Shown piece by piece: positions 15,725 through 25,296 of a stretch of DNA of 64,000 bases. Every line of letters starts with the position of its first letter. Positions within the stretch are counted from its first letter, which is position 1. Position numbers and translations under genes: made by a program. Below the pieces are notes generated by a model that was not told the origin of the DNA, ran no database searches, and saw only the letters and a list, made by a program, of their open reading frames with translations. Origin of the DNA: Pseudomonas sp. UYIF39 (GTDB lineage Bacteria > Pseudomonadota > Gammaproteobacteria > Pseudomonadales > Pseudomonadaceae); the NCBI RefSeq assembly GCF_029963765.1, contig NZ_JALBYU010000003.1, positions 248,001-312,000 on the forward strand. Reading direction: 5' to 3'.

Positions 15725-16129
15725 TTACTGCCCGAATTGCCGTCCCAACCCGCCCGGCACGCCATGGATATCGGTCTCTTCCCATGGCCCGTTCGGGCTG
15801 ATCGACCGGCTCCAGCCGTTGTCCCAGCGATAGTACGTGCGCTGGCGGTAGAAGGTTTTGGTCTGATCATCGAGTACATACACGCCGAGCTTGGCGTCCC
15901 AATGGCTGTTGCCACCCGGTGGCGGCGCGAAGCTGGCGGAGGTACGTGGCAGCGGTTTGGCGGGCTTGGCCGGAATGTTCGTCTTGCCCGGTGTCGGCGC
16001 CGGGGACGGCGTCGGGCGCGGCTGCGACGGCGGGATCGGTGGCAGCCGTTCAGGCTGCTGCGGTTGGACCACGCAAGCGCTTAACCCCAAAACCATACTG
16101 AGCAGGGTGATACGAGCGATGGCGGTCAT
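15725..16129 (-). CDS. small proline-rich lipoprotein of unknown function
   Basis: The 134-residue product has a lipoprotein signal (ITLLSMVLGLSAC) with the lipidated Cys at about residue 19. A proline-rich linker follows (PPIPPSQPRPTPSPAPTPGK), then a small C-terminal domain with Trp/Tyr-rich sequence (WDAKLGVYVLDD, TFYRQRTYYRWDNGWSRS). It is likely anchored to a membrane with a short extended spacer. The start at 16129 was chosen because it gives the lipobox at the right distance; the frame continues 31 codons upstream into ccmI without a signal. It lies just downstream of ccmI in the same direction but has no known role in cytochrome assembly. Confidence 0.75.
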   Translation of the reverse strand: MTAIARITLLSMVLGLSACVVQPQQPERLPPIPPSQPRPTPSPAPTPGKTNIPAKPAKPLPRTSASFAPPPGGNSHWDAKLGVYVLDDQTKTFYRQRTYYRWDNGWSRSISPNGPWEETDIHGVPGGLGRQFGQ

Positions 16130-16143
16130 AGTGGCGTTTCCTG

Positions 16144-17346
16144 TCATTTGTCCGGGCTGTCGATGGTCAGTGTTTGCTGCGTCGTGGTGCTGCTGGCCAG
16201 AGGCTGGCTGCGACCAATCCATTCGCCGGCAGTCGGTTTGCCGGCGCGGGAGATGCGCGCAACCAGTTGGACTTCAGGGAAGTTCGACAGTTTCAACTGC
16301 GGCATCATTGCGTCGGCGTCGCCCAGCTCGACGGTCGCCGGCAAGTCGGCCACGGTCAGGCGCTTGGCGGCCAATGGCGCAGGAGGCCCTGCGGTGGCGC
16401 GAGCAAAAATGAATACGCTGTCGCCCGGCTGGACCTTGTCTTTCAGCTCTGGCGCCAGATCCACGCGCACCTTGAGCAGGGCCGCCACCTTGGCTGCGGG
16501 CGCCTGGGCCACCTTGCCGCCGCTGGCTTCGAGTTTCTCGGTGGCCCGAGTGATGCCGCCTTGCAGCGCGGCGCGGGAACTGTCCTCCGGTGGCAGTTGC
16601 ACCAGCAGGCGATTCCAGTAGTCGATGGCGTCCTGATAACGCTGGCTTTCAAAGGCAGCAATACCGAGCAAGCCGAGGCTGGTGACTTCTTTCGGATCGG
16701 CTTTCAGTGCTTCGTCGGTCAGGGCCTGAACCTTGTCCGACCACTTCTTGCCGTCGGCGAAGTACTGGGCCTGAGCCCATTGACCCAACAGTTCCGGCTG
16801 ACGACCGGCCAGGTTTACCGTGCGCTCGAAGATCTTCGCCGCATCGCCAGGGCGATCCTGAGCCATGTACGTGCGACCGAGGAAATACAGGCCTTCAGCC
16901 GAATCCGGTTGAGCCTCGACCGCGCGCTCCAGGCGGCGGGTCATCTCTTCCATCGACTGTGGCGCCTGGGAGAATTCGCGGGTCAGTTCGACCTTGTCGC
17001 TCGCCCCGAAATGCAGATACAGGCCAAGACCCAGCACCGGCACCAGAATCGCCGCCAGCAAGGGCCACGGTTTGCCCAGGCGGGACACGCGTGGCGCCTC
17101 AACGCCTTCGGTGTCGGCAAGCAGCTCACGGGCGGCTTCGGCGCGACCGGTGTCCATTTGCGCGGCGTCGAGAACGCCCTCTTCCTGCTGAGTCTGCAAC
17201 TCAGACACGCGTTCCTGATACAGCGCGACGTTCAGGGCCGTACGATCCTCTTCAAGCTGGGCGCGACGACCACGCAGAACGGGGATCAGCAGAAAACTCA
17301 GGGCAACCAGAAGTAGCAGACCTGCAGCGAGCCAGAAATCAATCAT
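16144..17346 (-). CDS. ccmI: c-type cytochrome biogenesis protein CcmI (CycH)
   Basis: This 400-residue membrane protein handles apocytochrome c for heme ligation. Two N-terminal membrane helices are visible ([18 protein letters not shown] near 7-24, and [20 protein letters not shown] near 94-113) with a cytoplasmic loop between. A periplasmic TPR region follows ([25 protein letters not shown]) and a C-terminal beta domain. It is the last gene of the ccm operon and overlaps ccmH by 4 bases. Length and layout match the fused CcmI of pseudomonads. Confidence 0.93.
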   Translation of the reverse strand: MIDFWLAAGLLLLVALSFLLIPVLRGRRAQLEEDRTALNVALYQERVSELQTQQEEGVLDAAQMDTGRAEAARELLADTEGVEAPRVSRLGKPWPLLAAILVPVLGLGLYLHFGASDKVELTREFSQAPQSMEEMTRRLERAVEAQPDSAEGLYFLGRTYMAQDRPGDAAKIFERTVNLAGRQPELLGQWAQAQYFADGKKWSDKVQALTDEALKADPKEVTSLGLLGIAAFESQRYQDAIDYWNRLLVQLPPEDSSRAALQGGITRATEKLEASGGKVAQAPAAKVAALLKVRVDLAPELKDKVQPGDSVFIFARATAGPPAPLAAKRLTVADLPATVELGDADAMMPQLKLSNFPEVQLVARISRAGKPTAGEWIGRSQPLASSTTTQQTLTIDSPDK

Positions 17347-17813
17347 TCTTGGTTTTTATCCAACAGGTGGTCGAGGCGCTCGCGCTCCTCGGCGGAAAGC
17401 TCATCCTTGGTGTCAGCGCGTTGCACGCGACGACGGCGGACGATCACGGCGATGATCACAAAACCGCCCAGCAACAGGCCGGCCGGGCCGAACCAGAGCA
17501 AAGCGGTCTTGGCGTTCAGAGCGGGTTTGTAGCGGACGAAGTCACCGTAGCGGTCGACCATGAAGTCGATGATCTGCTGATTGTCCTTGCCCTCGCCGAG
17601 CATGCGGAAAATCTCTTTGCGCAGGTCGGCGGCGATCGGTGCGTTGGAATCGGCAATGTCCTGATTCTGGCACTTGGGGCAACGCAGCTCTTTGGTCAGC
17701 TCGCGGAAACGCTCACGGTCGCCTTCTTTGGCGAACTCGTAGGTGTCGATGGCCGCGTGCGCCACGCCGGCCATGCTCAAGCCCAATACTGCGGCAGCTA
17801 TCCAGCGCTTCAT
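17343..17813 (-). CDS. ccmH: cytochrome c maturation thiol-disulfide protein CcmH
   Basis: The 156-residue protein has a signal peptide ([15 protein letters not shown]), the reactive LRCPKCQNQ motif (Cys at about 43 and 46) that reduces the apocytochrome heme-binding cysteines, the helical CcmH core, a membrane helix ([20 protein letters not shown]) and a short tail. It is the short CcmH/CcmL form that works with the separate CcmI. It overlaps ccmG and ccmI by 4 bases each, so translation is coupled through this part of the operon. Confidence 0.94.
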   Translation of the reverse strand: MKRWIAAAVLGLSMAGVAHAAIDTYEFAKEGDRERFRELTKELRCPKCQNQDIADSNAPIAADLRKEIFRMLGEGKDNQQIIDFMVDRYGDFVRYKPALNAKTALLWFGPAGLLLGGFVIIAVIVRRRRVQRADTKDELSAEERERLDHLLDKNQE

Positions 17814-18346
17814 GGCTTGGCCTCATCAACCAGCGCCTGATACTTGGCCGCCAGCTTTTCACGCCAGACCTGTTCGTCGATCACGCCGACGAACTTGTCG
17901 CGGATGATGCCCTTGGCGTCGATGAAGAAGGTTTCCGGAGCGCCATAAACGCCGAGGTTCAGGCCCAGGGTGCCTTCATCGTCACGGATGTCCAACTGGT
18001 ACGGATTGTGGAATTCCACCAGCCACTTCAAGGCGTCAGCGTTGACGTCCTTGTAGTTGATGCCGTAGATCACCACGCCCTTCTCGGCCAGTTTATTCAA
18101 CACCGGGTGCTCGACCCGGCAAGAAATGCACCAGGTGCCCCAGACGTTAACCAGCGCTGGTTTACCCAGAATGTCGGCCTTGGTCAAGGTTTTGTCACCC
18201 TGCACGGCCGGCAGGGAAAACTCCGGGAACGGCTTGTTGATCATCGCCGAAGGCAGCTCGGCTGGGTCCAGGTACAGACCGCGATAAAGGAAAACAGCCA
18301 CCACCAGAAAAATCACCAACGGCAACAGCATCAACCAACGTCTCAT
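17810..18346 (-). CDS. ccmG: thiol:disulfide interchange protein CcmG (DsbE)
   Basis: This 178-residue thioredoxin-fold protein is anchored by one N-terminal helix (MLLPLVIFLVVAVFLY) and faces the periplasm. The active site is WCISC in GTWCISCRVEHP (Cys near 79 and 82), and the second Cys is followed by the acidic/His context typical of CcmG. It supplies reductant to CcmH or the apocytochrome. The cis-Pro region (GVYGAPETFFID) is present. It overlaps ccmF and ccmH by 4 bases. Confidence 0.95.
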   Translation of the reverse strand: MRRWLMLLPLVIFLVVAVFLYRGLYLDPAELPSAMINKPFPEFSLPAVQGDKTLTKADILGKPALVNVWGTWCISCRVEHPVLNKLAEKGVVIYGINYKDVNADALKWLVEFHNPYQLDIRDDEGTLGLNLGVYGAPETFFIDAKGIIRDKFVGVIDEQVWREKLAAKYQALVDEAKP

Positions 18347-20331
18347 GCCGTGGCTCCTGTCATGCCCAGTGCTTCACGCACACGGCTTTTCACCTTGACC
18401 CGGTAACGGCGATCCAGCGCCGCCAGCAACCCGCCCAAACCAGTGAGCAGCCCACCGAACCAGATCCAACGCACGAACGGTTTGACGTGGACGCGAACGG
18501 CCCAGGCGCCATCGCCCAACGGCTCACCAAGTGCGACGTAGAGGTCGCGGGTGAAACCGGCGTCGATCCCGGCTTCGGTCATCACCGAGTTCTGCACGGT
18601 GTAGAGGCGTTTTTCCGGGTGCAGCACGCTGACTTCCTTGCCGTCGCGGATCACCCGTACGGTGCCCTTGTCGGAGGTGAAGTTCGGGCCTTCGAAGTGC
18701 TTGGCGCCTTCGAACACGAAGTGGTAACCGCCCAGGTCCATGGACTCGCCCGGTGCCAGACGCAGGTCGCGCTCGGCACTGTTCTGGCTCGACAGCACGA
18801 CGCCGAGGGCACACACGGCGATGCCGAGGTGAGCGACCTGCATGCCCCAATAACTGCGGGTCAGGGTCGGCAAGCCTTTGATCAAGCCTTTGTGGCGAGT
18901 CTTGTCGAAGATGTCACGCACACCGGCCAGCAACACCCAGGCGGCGAGCATGAATGTCGCGATCACCGCCCAGTTGAAATCGCCATATGCAACACCGGCT
19001 ACCACGGCCAAAGCGGCGCTGCCGAGCAACACCGGGGTCAGCATGCTCATCAGCCATTTGACCGGAGTGTCTTTCCAGCGCACCAGCATGCCGACTGCCA
19101 TCACCATCATCAGCAAGGCCATCAACGGGATGAACAGTGCGTTGAAGTACGGCGGGCCGACCGACAGCTTGGCGCCGGTCATTGCATCGAGGATCAGCGG
19201 ATACAACGTGCCCAGCAGAATCATCGACGCCGCCACCACCAGCACCAGGTTGTTACCCAGCAGCAGGGTTTCCCGGGACCAGAGGTTGAAGCCAACGTGG
19301 CTCTTCACCACGGGAGCGCGCAGGGCAAACAGCGTCAGCGAACCACCGACCACGAACAGCAGGAAGATCAGGATGAACACGCCGCGCTCAGGGTCGGACG
19401 CAAAGGCGTGCACCGACGTCAGCACGCCGGAACGCACCAGGAAAGTTCCCAGCAAGCTCAGCGAGAACGCGGCAATGGCCAGCAACACGGTCCAGCTCTT
19501 GAACACGCCGCGTTTTTCCGTGACCGCCAAGGAGTGAATCAGCGCCGTACCCACCAGCCATGGCATGAACGAGGCGTTTTCCACCGGGTCCCAGAACCAC
19601 CAGCCGCCCCAGCCGAGTTCGTAGTACGCCCACCATGAACCGAGGGTGATGCCGATACCGAGGAAGGCCCAGGCGACGATGGTCCACGGACGGGACCAGC
19701 GAGCCCACGCCGCATCAAGACGACCGCCCAACAGAGCAGCGATAGCGAAAGCGAAGGCCACGGAAAAACCGACATAGCCCATGTACAGCATCGGCGGGTG
19801 AACGATCAGGCCGATGTCTTGCAGCAAGGGATTGAGGTCACGACCGTCCGCAGGAATCTGCGGCAGAATCCGTGCAAACGGGTTGGACGTGAGAATCAGG
19901 AACAGCAGGAAACCCGTGCTGATCATGCCCATCACCGCCAGCACGCGAGCCAGCATCACTTGCGGCAACTGCCGGGAGAACACCGACACCGCGAAGGTCC
20001 AGCCGCCGAGGATCAGAGCCCAGAGCAGCAACGACCCTTCGTGAGCGCCCCACACCGCGCTGAACTTGTAGTACCACGGCAACGCGCTGTTGGAGTTGCT
20101 GGCGACGTAGGCGACAGAGAAATCGTCGGCCATGAAGGCGTAAGTCAGGCAACCGAAGGAGAACAGCAGAAACGCGAATTGCCCCCAGGCGGCCGGTTGG
20201 GCGAGGCTCATCCACAAGCGGTCACCGCGCCAGGCACCGAACAACGGCACCACGGCCTGAACCAGCGCGAAGCACAGCGCCAGAATCATGGCCAGGTGGC
20301 CGAGTTCAGGAATAAAGAGTCCGGACGTCAT
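18343..20331 (-). CDS. ccmF: heme lyase subunit CcmF
   Basis: At 662 residues this is a full-length CcmF, the membrane core of the cytochrome c heme lyase. The tryptophan-rich WWD motif WGGWWFWDPVENASFMPW lies near residues 239-256. Around it are many membrane helices and conserved His residues, for example in LIVHPPMLYMGY. The C-terminal part carries a periplasmic domain with RDLYVALGE before the last helix. It starts 3 bases after the ccmE stop and overlaps ccmG by 4 bases. Confidence 0.96.
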   Translation of the reverse strand: MTSGLFIPELGHLAMILALCFALVQAVVPLFGAWRGDRLWMSLAQPAAWGQFAFLLFSFGCLTYAFMADDFSVAYVASNSNSALPWYYKFSAVWGAHEGSLLLWALILGGWTFAVSVFSRQLPQVMLARVLAVMGMISTGFLLFLILTSNPFARILPQIPADGRDLNPLLQDIGLIVHPPMLYMGYVGFSVAFAFAIAALLGGRLDAAWARWSRPWTIVAWAFLGIGITLGSWWAYYELGWGGWWFWDPVENASFMPWLVGTALIHSLAVTEKRGVFKSWTVLLAIAAFSLSLLGTFLVRSGVLTSVHAFASDPERGVFILIFLLFVVGGSLTLFALRAPVVKSHVGFNLWSRETLLLGNNLVLVVAASMILLGTLYPLILDAMTGAKLSVGPPYFNALFIPLMALLMMVMAVGMLVRWKDTPVKWLMSMLTPVLLGSAALAVVAGVAYGDFNWAVIATFMLAAWVLLAGVRDIFDKTRHKGLIKGLPTLTRSYWGMQVAHLGIAVCALGVVLSSQNSAERDLRLAPGESMDLGGYHFVFEGAKHFEGPNFTSDKGTVRVIRDGKEVSVLHPEKRLYTVQNSVMTEAGIDAGFTRDLYVALGEPLGDGAWAVRVHVKPFVRWIWFGGLLTGLGGLLAALDRRYRVKVKSRVREALGMTGATA

Positions 20332-20334
20332 CGA

Positions 20335-20790
20335 TCAACCCTCCTTCGCGGGCGTTGGAGCAGATTGACCACTGTCTTTGAGAGCCTTGGTCACTTCCGG
20401 CGGCATGTATTTTTCATCGTGCTTGGCCAGCACTTCATCGGCCACCACCACACCGTCGGCGTTGAGCTTGCCCAGGGCAACGATGCCCTGCCCTTCGCGG
20501 AACAGGTCCGGAAGGATGCCGCGGTAGCTGATGGTCACGGATTTATTGAAGTCGGTGACGATGAATTTCACGTCCAGCGAATCGCCGGAACGTTGCAGCG
20601 AACCTTTCTCGACCATACCGCCAGCGCGGATGCGCGTGTCTTGCGGGGCTTCGCCGTTGGCGATCTGGGTCGGGGTGTAAAACAGATTGATGTTCTGCTG
20701 CAGGGCGCTCAGGGCCAGGCCGACGGCAGCACCGACACCGACCAGGATCGCGAGAATGATGATAAGACGCTTTTTGCGCAGCGGATTCAC
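20335..20790 (-). CDS. ccmE: heme chaperone CcmE
   Basis: This 151-residue protein carries heme covalently from CcmC to CcmF. After one membrane helix ([19 protein letters not shown], residues 9-27) comes the OB-fold domain, and the heme-binding His124 with Tyr128 is seen in [13 protein letters not shown]. The start codon is GTG at 20790, which overlaps the ccmD stop (GTGA); longer upstream frames would run across ccmD and are rejected. The HxxxY form is the standard gammaproteobacterial type. Confidence 0.95.
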   Translation of the reverse strand: MNPLRKKRLIIILAILVGVGAAVGLALSALQQNINLFYTPTQIANGEAPQDTRIRAGGMVEKGSLQRSGDSLDVKFIVTDFNKSVTISYRGILPDLFREGQGIVALGKLNADGVVVADEVLAKHDEKYMPPEVTKALKDSGQSAPTPAKEG

Positions 20791-20963
20791 TTGCCGTTCT
20801 CCCGGCGCAGACGACGCGCCTCTTGTTGCAGATACCGCTTGCGGGCCAGGATCGGCGCCGCCACGTTGAGGGCCAGCACCGCCAGGCAAATGCCATAGGC
20901 TGACCAGACATACAGGGCATGATGACCCATGGCGAGGAAGTCGCCGAATGAAGCAAAACTCAT
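20787..20963 (-). CDS. ccmD: heme exporter protein CcmD
   Basis: The 58-residue small membrane protein has one helix ([20 protein letters not shown]) and a basic C-terminal tail ([16 protein letters not shown]). This is the CcmD layout; CcmD stabilises the CcmABC-CcmE complex and helps release holo-CcmE. The start at 20963 gives [13 protein letters not shown] and overlaps ccmC by 4 bases. Confidence 0.92.
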   Translation of the reverse strand: MSFASFGDFLAMGHHALYVWSAYGICLAVLALNVAAPILARKRYLQQEARRLRRENGK

Positions 20964-21715
20964 CGAGCGGCCTCCAGACTGTTCTGCACTTCGGCCTTGA
21001 CCCAACTGGCGCGGGCTTCGCGCTTGAGCACTTCAAGACGCATGCGCAGCAGCAACACCGCGCCGAAGAAACAGTAGAAACCCAGCACTGTCAGCAGCAG
21101 TGGCAGCCACATTTCGGCGGGCATCGCCGGTTTTTCGGTGAGGGTGAACGTCGCGCCCTGGTGCAAGGTGCTCCACCACTCCACCGAGTATTTGATGATC
21201 GGGATGTTGATCACGCCGACAATCGCCAACACCGCGCAGGCCTTGGCGGCGCTGTCACGATTGCTGATCGCGTTGCCCAGCGCAATAAGACCGAAGTACA
21301 GAAACAACAGAATAAGCATGGACGTAAGTCGTGCATCCCAGACCCACCACGAACCCCAGGTCGGTTTGCCCCAGATCGCGCCGGTGACCAGCGCCACCGC
21401 GGTCATCCAGGCACCGATGGGCGCTGCGCATTGCAGGGCGACATCGGCCAGCTTCATCTTCCACACCAGCCCGACGATGCCACAGATCGCCAGCATCACG
21501 TAAATGGACTGGGCCAGCATGGCGGCAGGAACGTGGATATAAATGATGCGAAAGCTGTTGCCTTGCTGGTAGTCAGGCGGCGCGAAGGCCAGGCCCCATA
21601 CGACACCAACGCTGATCAGCAGCAACGCCACGACGCTCAGCCATGGCAGCAGTTTGCCGCTGATGCCGTAAAACCATTTGGGCGAGCCGAGCTTATGAAA
21701 CCAAGTCCAGTTCAT
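20960..21715 (-). CDS. ccmC: heme-handling membrane protein CcmC
   Basis: This 251-residue, six-helix protein presents heme to CcmE. The WWD motif [15 protein letters not shown] lies near residues 129-143, and conserved His residues are at the ends of the flanking helices ([10 protein letters not shown] and [10 protein letters not shown]). The start at 21715 gives [10 protein letters not shown], the normal beginning; GTG 21730 or ATG 21727 would add 4-5 residues and cannot be excluded because the GAAGAG ribosome site fits them better. A 74-bp gap separates it from ccmB. Confidence 0.95.
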   Translation of the reverse strand: MNWTWFHKLGSPKWFYGISGKLLPWLSVVALLLISVGVVWGLAFAPPDYQQGNSFRIIYIHVPAAMLAQSIYVMLAICGIVGLVWKMKLADVALQCAAPIGAWMTAVALVTGAIWGKPTWGSWWVWDARLTSMLILLFLYFGLIALGNAISNRDSAAKACAVLAIVGVINIPIIKYSVEWWSTLHQGATFTLTEKPAMPAEMWLPLLLTVLGFYCFFGAVLLLRMRLEVLKREARASWVKAEVQNSLEAAR

Positions 21716-21789
21716 TACTGTTTCCATCACGGTTGCTCTTCGCTATGAAGAGCCAGGGTCTTTGCTGATCAAATTTTGACCAGACCTCA

Positions 21790-22458
21790 TTATTCGCCGA
21801 CGCTGATCTTCAGGCCAGCAGCGATTGCAAAAGGTGTCAGGGTTATCGCCAGGGCGGTCAGGCTACCAAGCCACAGGAGATAACCGGTCGCCGGCATGCC
21901 CTGCAATGCCGCCTGCAAGGCGCCACTGCCGAGAATCAACACCGGGATGTACAACGGCAGAATCAGCAGCGCCAGCAACAGGCCACCGCGCTTCAACCCC
22001 ACCGTCAGGGCTGCGCCCACCGCACCGAGCAGGCTCAGCACCGGTGTACCCAGCAACAAAGAAAGCAACAACACCGGCAGACAGGCGGTTGGCAAACCGA
22101 GCATCAAGGCCAGCAATGGCGCGAGCAAAACCAGTGCCAGGCCAGAGAAGGACCAGTGTGCCAGTACCTTGGCCAAAACCAGAAGAGGCAGGGGGTGCGA
22201 CGAAAGGACCCACTGTTCAAGCGATCCGTCTTCGAAATCACTGCGAAAAAGCCCGTCCAGCGAGAGCAAAACCGATAAAAGGGCCGCTACCCAGACCAGT
22301 CCCGGAGACAAGGTTTGCAACAATTGAGACTCGGGACCGACCGCCAACGGGAACAGGGAAACGACGATCGCGAAGAATACGAGCGGATTGGCCAGTTCCG
22401 CGGGACGGCGGAACAGCAAACGGGCCTCGCGGGCGACCAACAGGCCGAAAACACTCAT
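21790..22458 (-). CDS. ccmB: heme exporter membrane subunit CcmB
   Basis: The 222-residue protein has six membrane helices and the beginning [21 protein letters not shown], typical of CcmB, the permease partner of the CcmA ATPase. The pair drives release of holo-CcmE from CcmC. The ATG at 22458 overlaps the ccmA stop (ATGA). Sequence such as [22 protein letters not shown] (split around residues 74-95) is a family landmark. Confidence 0.95.
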   Translation of the reverse strand: MSVFGLLVAREARLLFRRPAELANPLVFFAIVVSLFPLAVGPESQLLQTLSPGLVWVAALLSVLLSLDGLFRSDFEDGSLEQWVLSSHPLPLLVLAKVLAHWSFSGLALVLLAPLLALMLGLPTACLPVLLLSLLLGTPVLSLLGAVGAALTVGLKRGGLLLALLILPLYIPVLILGSGALQAALQGMPATGYLLWLGSLTALAITLTPFAIAAGLKISVGE

Positions 22459-23090
22459 ACGGCCCAATTCCCCAGATCAATGTCGCGATAGCCGGCCGGC
22501 ATCCGGGTCAGCGTGTGGTGAGTGGTCAAGACCACCATGCCCCCGCGCTCGCAGTGGGCGGCCAGGTGTTCTTCGAGTTGCGCCACGCCTTGTTTGTCGA
22601 GCGCGGTGAATGGCTCATCGAGGATCCATAGCGGCGGGCTTTCCAGATACAACCGCGCCAACGCGACCCGGCGTTGCTGCCCGGCAGACAGCGTGTGGCA
22701 AGGAACATCCTCGAAACCGCGCAGTCCGACAGCCGTCAGCGCCTGCCAGATCGCCTCATGGGAGGCCGGTTGATGCAAGGCGCACAGCCAGCTCAGATTC
22801 TCTTCCGGCGTCAGCAAATCCTTGATCCCGGCGGCATGGCCGATCCACAGCAGGTTACGCGCCAGCTCAAAGCGTTGCTCGTTCAATGGCTGGCCGTTGA
22901 GCAGCACCTGACCGGCAGTCGGCTGCATCAGGCCGCAAAGCAGACGTAAAAGGCTGGTTTTACCGCTGCCGTTGGGGCCGCTGATTTGCAACATTTCGCC
23001 ACTGGCCAGTCTCAATTCGAGATTTTCGAAGAGCAGCCGAAGGTCTCGCTCACAGGCGAGGGCAACGGTTTGCAGGACAGGACTGGTCAA
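22455..23090 (-). CDS. ccmA: heme exporter ATP-binding subunit CcmA
   Basis: This 211-residue ABC ATPase powers the CcmAB complex. The Walker A motif GPNGSGKTS lies at 38-46, the signature [14 protein letters not shown] near 134-147, Walker [13 protein letters not shown] near 154-165 and the H-loop TTHH near 190-193. It is the first gene of the ccmABCDEFGHI operon, which runs to 16144 with overlaps at nearly every junction. The promoter should lie in the 197-bp region shared with the divergent FliK-like gene. Confidence 0.96.
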   Translation of the reverse strand: MTSPVLQTVALACERDLRLLFENLELRLASGEMLQISGPNGSGKTSLLRLLCGLMQPTAGQVLLNGQPLNEQRFELARNLLWIGHAAGIKDLLTPEENLSWLCALHQPASHEAIWQALTAVGLRGFEDVPCHTLSAGQQRRVALARLYLESPPLWILDEPFTALDKQGVAQLEEHLAAHCERGGMVVLTTHHTLTRMPAGYRDIDLGNWAV

Positions 23091-23287
23091 GAGATCACGA
23101 GCCTTTTGGGTTCAAGTCGGCAGTGGAGCGGCCGTTAAAGATATGCAGGATAAATGCATTGGCGGCCCGTTCTAAGGAGCTGGATCAAGTATTTGAAATG
23201 TTTTCAACGCCCCGGATACAACGGGGCGGCATTATACATGCCATGCCCTACTCTCAAGAGGGCAATTTCCTCAGGTTGTGACCGCGT
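23091..23287. other. divergent intergenic region between ccmA and the FliK-like gene
   Basis: The 197-bp spacer contains a 7-bp GC stem (CGCCCCG at 23208-23214 with CGGGGCG at 23222-23228). No convincing sigma-70, sigma-54 or sigma-28 boxes were found by eye for either direction, although both genes must start here. Confidence 0.4.
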
Positions 23288-24853
23288 ATGACAGGCGAAA
23301 TGAACATCCTCCCGCTCCCGCAGCCCACCCCCGCAACCTCGCGGCAGTTGGTGGTGAGTGGCGACCTGCTGAAGTTACTGACGCCAATGGAGGGCCTGAT
23401 CACTGCGGGCCAGACCGCCAAGGCCGAAGTGCTGTCACTCAAGCAGGCGGATCAGACCTTTCAACTGTTGCTCAAAGTCACCCTCGACAACGGCCGTCAG
23501 ACCACGGTCCAGGCCACCAGCGCCCAACCGCTGCCTCAGGGCACCAGCCTGGCGATCACCCAGCCGTCGGCGAGTAATCTGGCCGTCACCGTGCAACAGG
23601 CTATCGCCTCCAGCGTCGCCACCCTCACCCGTATCGACACCGCGCAACTGCCGGTCGGCACGCTGCTGCAAGGCAAAGTGCTGACCTCTCAGGTGTTGCC
23701 GCAGGTGCCGGGCCAGCCGACGGTGTTTCGCTCGATGGTGAGCTTACTCAACACCGCGTTGAGCGGCAGCACCCTGAACATCGACAGCCCGACGCCGCTG
23801 CGCATCGGCACTTTGCTGAGTGCACTGGTGCAGGACACCCAGACGCTGAAGTTCGTGCCATTGAGCAGCCGCCAGGAGCAATTGGCGGTGACCCAACAAC
23901 TGGTCAGTCAACAGAGCCGCCAAGGCTCGCTGGATGGCCTGCTCAAGCTCCTGCAAAACCTGCCGCCCTCGAATCAGACGTCCAGCGATCTGCGTGCCGC
24001 CGTCGACAAGTTGCTCGCCGGCGTACCCGATGTTCAACAACTCAGCACGCCAAAGGGGCTGGCCCAGGCACTGGCCAATAGCGGACTGTTCCTTGAAGCC
24101 AAGCTGCTCAGCGGTCAGAACCCGACGCTGGCCCCGGACATGAAAGGCGATCTGCTCAAGCTGATCGCACAATTGACCCCGGCCAACACCAATTTAAACG
24201 CGATCCTTGCCGCCAACACACTGGCCCAGGTCATGCCGAACTTCGTGCGCAGCGCCCTCGGCATGCTCGGTCAAGTCAGCGCCAAACCGCAGCCAACCAG
24301 CTTCCCGCTTCCCGAGCGCCTGTTACAAAGCATGGATGGCGAAGGCGATCTCGAGCACTTGCTGCGTTTGGCAGCAGCAGCCGTTTCGCGCCTGCAAAGC
24401 CATCAACTGTCGAGCCTGGAACAGACCGGCGTCACTGACGACGGACGGTTGATGAGCACCTGGCAACTGGAAATCCCGATGCGCAATCTGCAGGACATCG
24501 TGCCGTTGCAGGTCAAGTTCCAGCGCGAAGAAGCGCCCGAGAAGGAACAGCAAAACGAACGCCGGGACGAGCGCGAACCCAAACAGCAATTGTGGCGAGT
24601 GGACCTGGCATTCGACATGGAGCCCTTGGGCCCGCTGCAGATTCAGGCACAACTGATCAAAGGCAGCCTGTCCAGCCAGCTGTGGGCGGAACGCCCGTAC
24701 ACCGCCAGCCTGATCGAAAGTAACCTGGCCGAACTGCGCCAACGGCTGCTGGCGTCCGGCCTGAATGTCGGCGATCTCGATTGCCACCTCGGCACACCGC
24801 CACAAGGCCCTCAAACCCGTCTCGAACAACGCTGGGTCGACGAAACCGCATGA
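23288..24853 (+). CDS. FliK-like flagellar hook-length control domain protein
   Basis: This 521-residue protein has a long, Gln/Ser/Thr-rich N-terminal region and a C-terminal domain of the FliK type: WQLEIPMRNLQDIVPLQVKF near 394-413, then DLAFDMEPLGPLQIQAQL near 438-455 and ESNLAELRQRLLASGLNVGDL near 478-498. It is distinct from the main fliK at 47620. The next gene encodes a FlhB C-terminal domain, the natural FliK partner, so the two may form a second substrate-specificity switch pair. An ATG at 23300 is an alternative start. Confidence 0.82.
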   Translation: MTGEMNILPLPQPTPATSRQLVVSGDLLKLLTPMEGLITAGQTAKAEVLSLKQADQTFQLLLKVTLDNGRQTTVQATSAQPLPQGTSLAITQPSASNLAVTVQQAIASSVATLTRIDTAQLPVGTLLQGKVLTSQVLPQVPGQPTVFRSMVSLLNTALSGSTLNIDSPTPLRIGTLLSALVQDTQTLKFVPLSSRQEQLAVTQQLVSQQSRQGSLDGLLKLLQNLPPSNQTSSDLRAAVDKLLAGVPDVQQLSTPKGLAQALANSGLFLEAKLLSGQNPTLAPDMKGDLLKLIAQLTPANTNLNAILAANTLAQVMPNFVRSALGMLGQVSAKPQPTSFPLPERLLQSMDGEGDLEHLLRLAAAAVSRLQSHQLSSLEQTGVTDDGRLMSTWQLEIPMRNLQDIVPLQVKFQREEAPEKEQQNERRDEREPKQQLWRVDLAFDMEPLGPLQIQAQLIKGSLSSQLWAERPYTASLIESNLAELRQRLLASGLNVGDLDCHLGTPPQGPQTRLEQRWVDETA

Positions 24854-25179
24854 AAAACCCCAACACCCCGCGCCAGGCCATCGCCCTCAAGTACGACGGC
24901 AGCCACGCCCCTACCCTCACGGCCAAAGGTGACGACGCACTGGCCGAAGCCATTCTGAAAATAGCCCGCGAATGCGAAGTGCCGATCTATGAGAATCCGG
25001 AGCTGGTGAAACTGCTGGCGCGGATGGAATTGGGGGAAAGTATTCCGGAGGAGTTGTATCGCACGATTGCCGAGATTATTGCGTTTGCGTGGAATTTGAA
25101 GGGTAAGTTTCCGGCGGGACATGATCCGGATGCGGGGATGGTGGAGAAAGACATTACTGAACGAGGGGATGACTATTGA
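24850..25179 (+). CDS. FlhB-like cytoplasmic-domain protein (FlhX/EscU type)
   Basis: This 109-residue protein corresponds to the C-terminal cytoplasmic domain of FlhB without membrane helices. It has AIALKYDGSHAPTLTAKGDDALAE near 11-34 and CEVPIYENPELVKLLARME near 43-61, matching the part of FlhB after the NPTH cleavage site. The NPTH motif itself is absent, so it would act as a pre-cleaved FlhB C-terminal fragment. It overlaps the FliK-like gene by 4 bases (ATGA), so the two are translated together. A role in flagellar export switching is inference from homology. Confidence 0.85.
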   Translation: MKNPNTPRQAIALKYDGSHAPTLTAKGDDALAEAILKIARECEVPIYENPELVKLLARMELGESIPEELYRTIAEIIAFAWNLKGKFPAGHDPDAGMVEKDITERGDDY

Positions 25180-25195
25180 TTCTGTGTTGAATGCA

Positions 25196-25289
25196 AAAAG
25201 ATCGCAGCCTCGTTTCACTCGACAGCTCCTACATTGGGATGGCGTACCCCGTGTAGGAGCTGTCGAGTGAAACGAGGCTGCGATCTTTT
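25196..25289. repeat. paired REP palindrome (GATCGCAGCCTCGTTTC class)
   Basis: Perfect 38-bp inverted arms at 25196-25233 and 25252-25289, with an 18-bp loop, form the longest perfect palindrome in the window. It sits between two convergent genes, the FlhB-like gene and the DUF2802 gene, and could act as a bidirectional transcript end. Confidence 0.9.
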
Positions 25290-25296
25290 GATCTTC

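Noticed and set aside
15536..16412. Plus-strand frames across the lipoprotein gene
   Set aside because: They are shadows of the minus-strand lipoprotein and REP sequence, with Arg-rich low-complexity translation.
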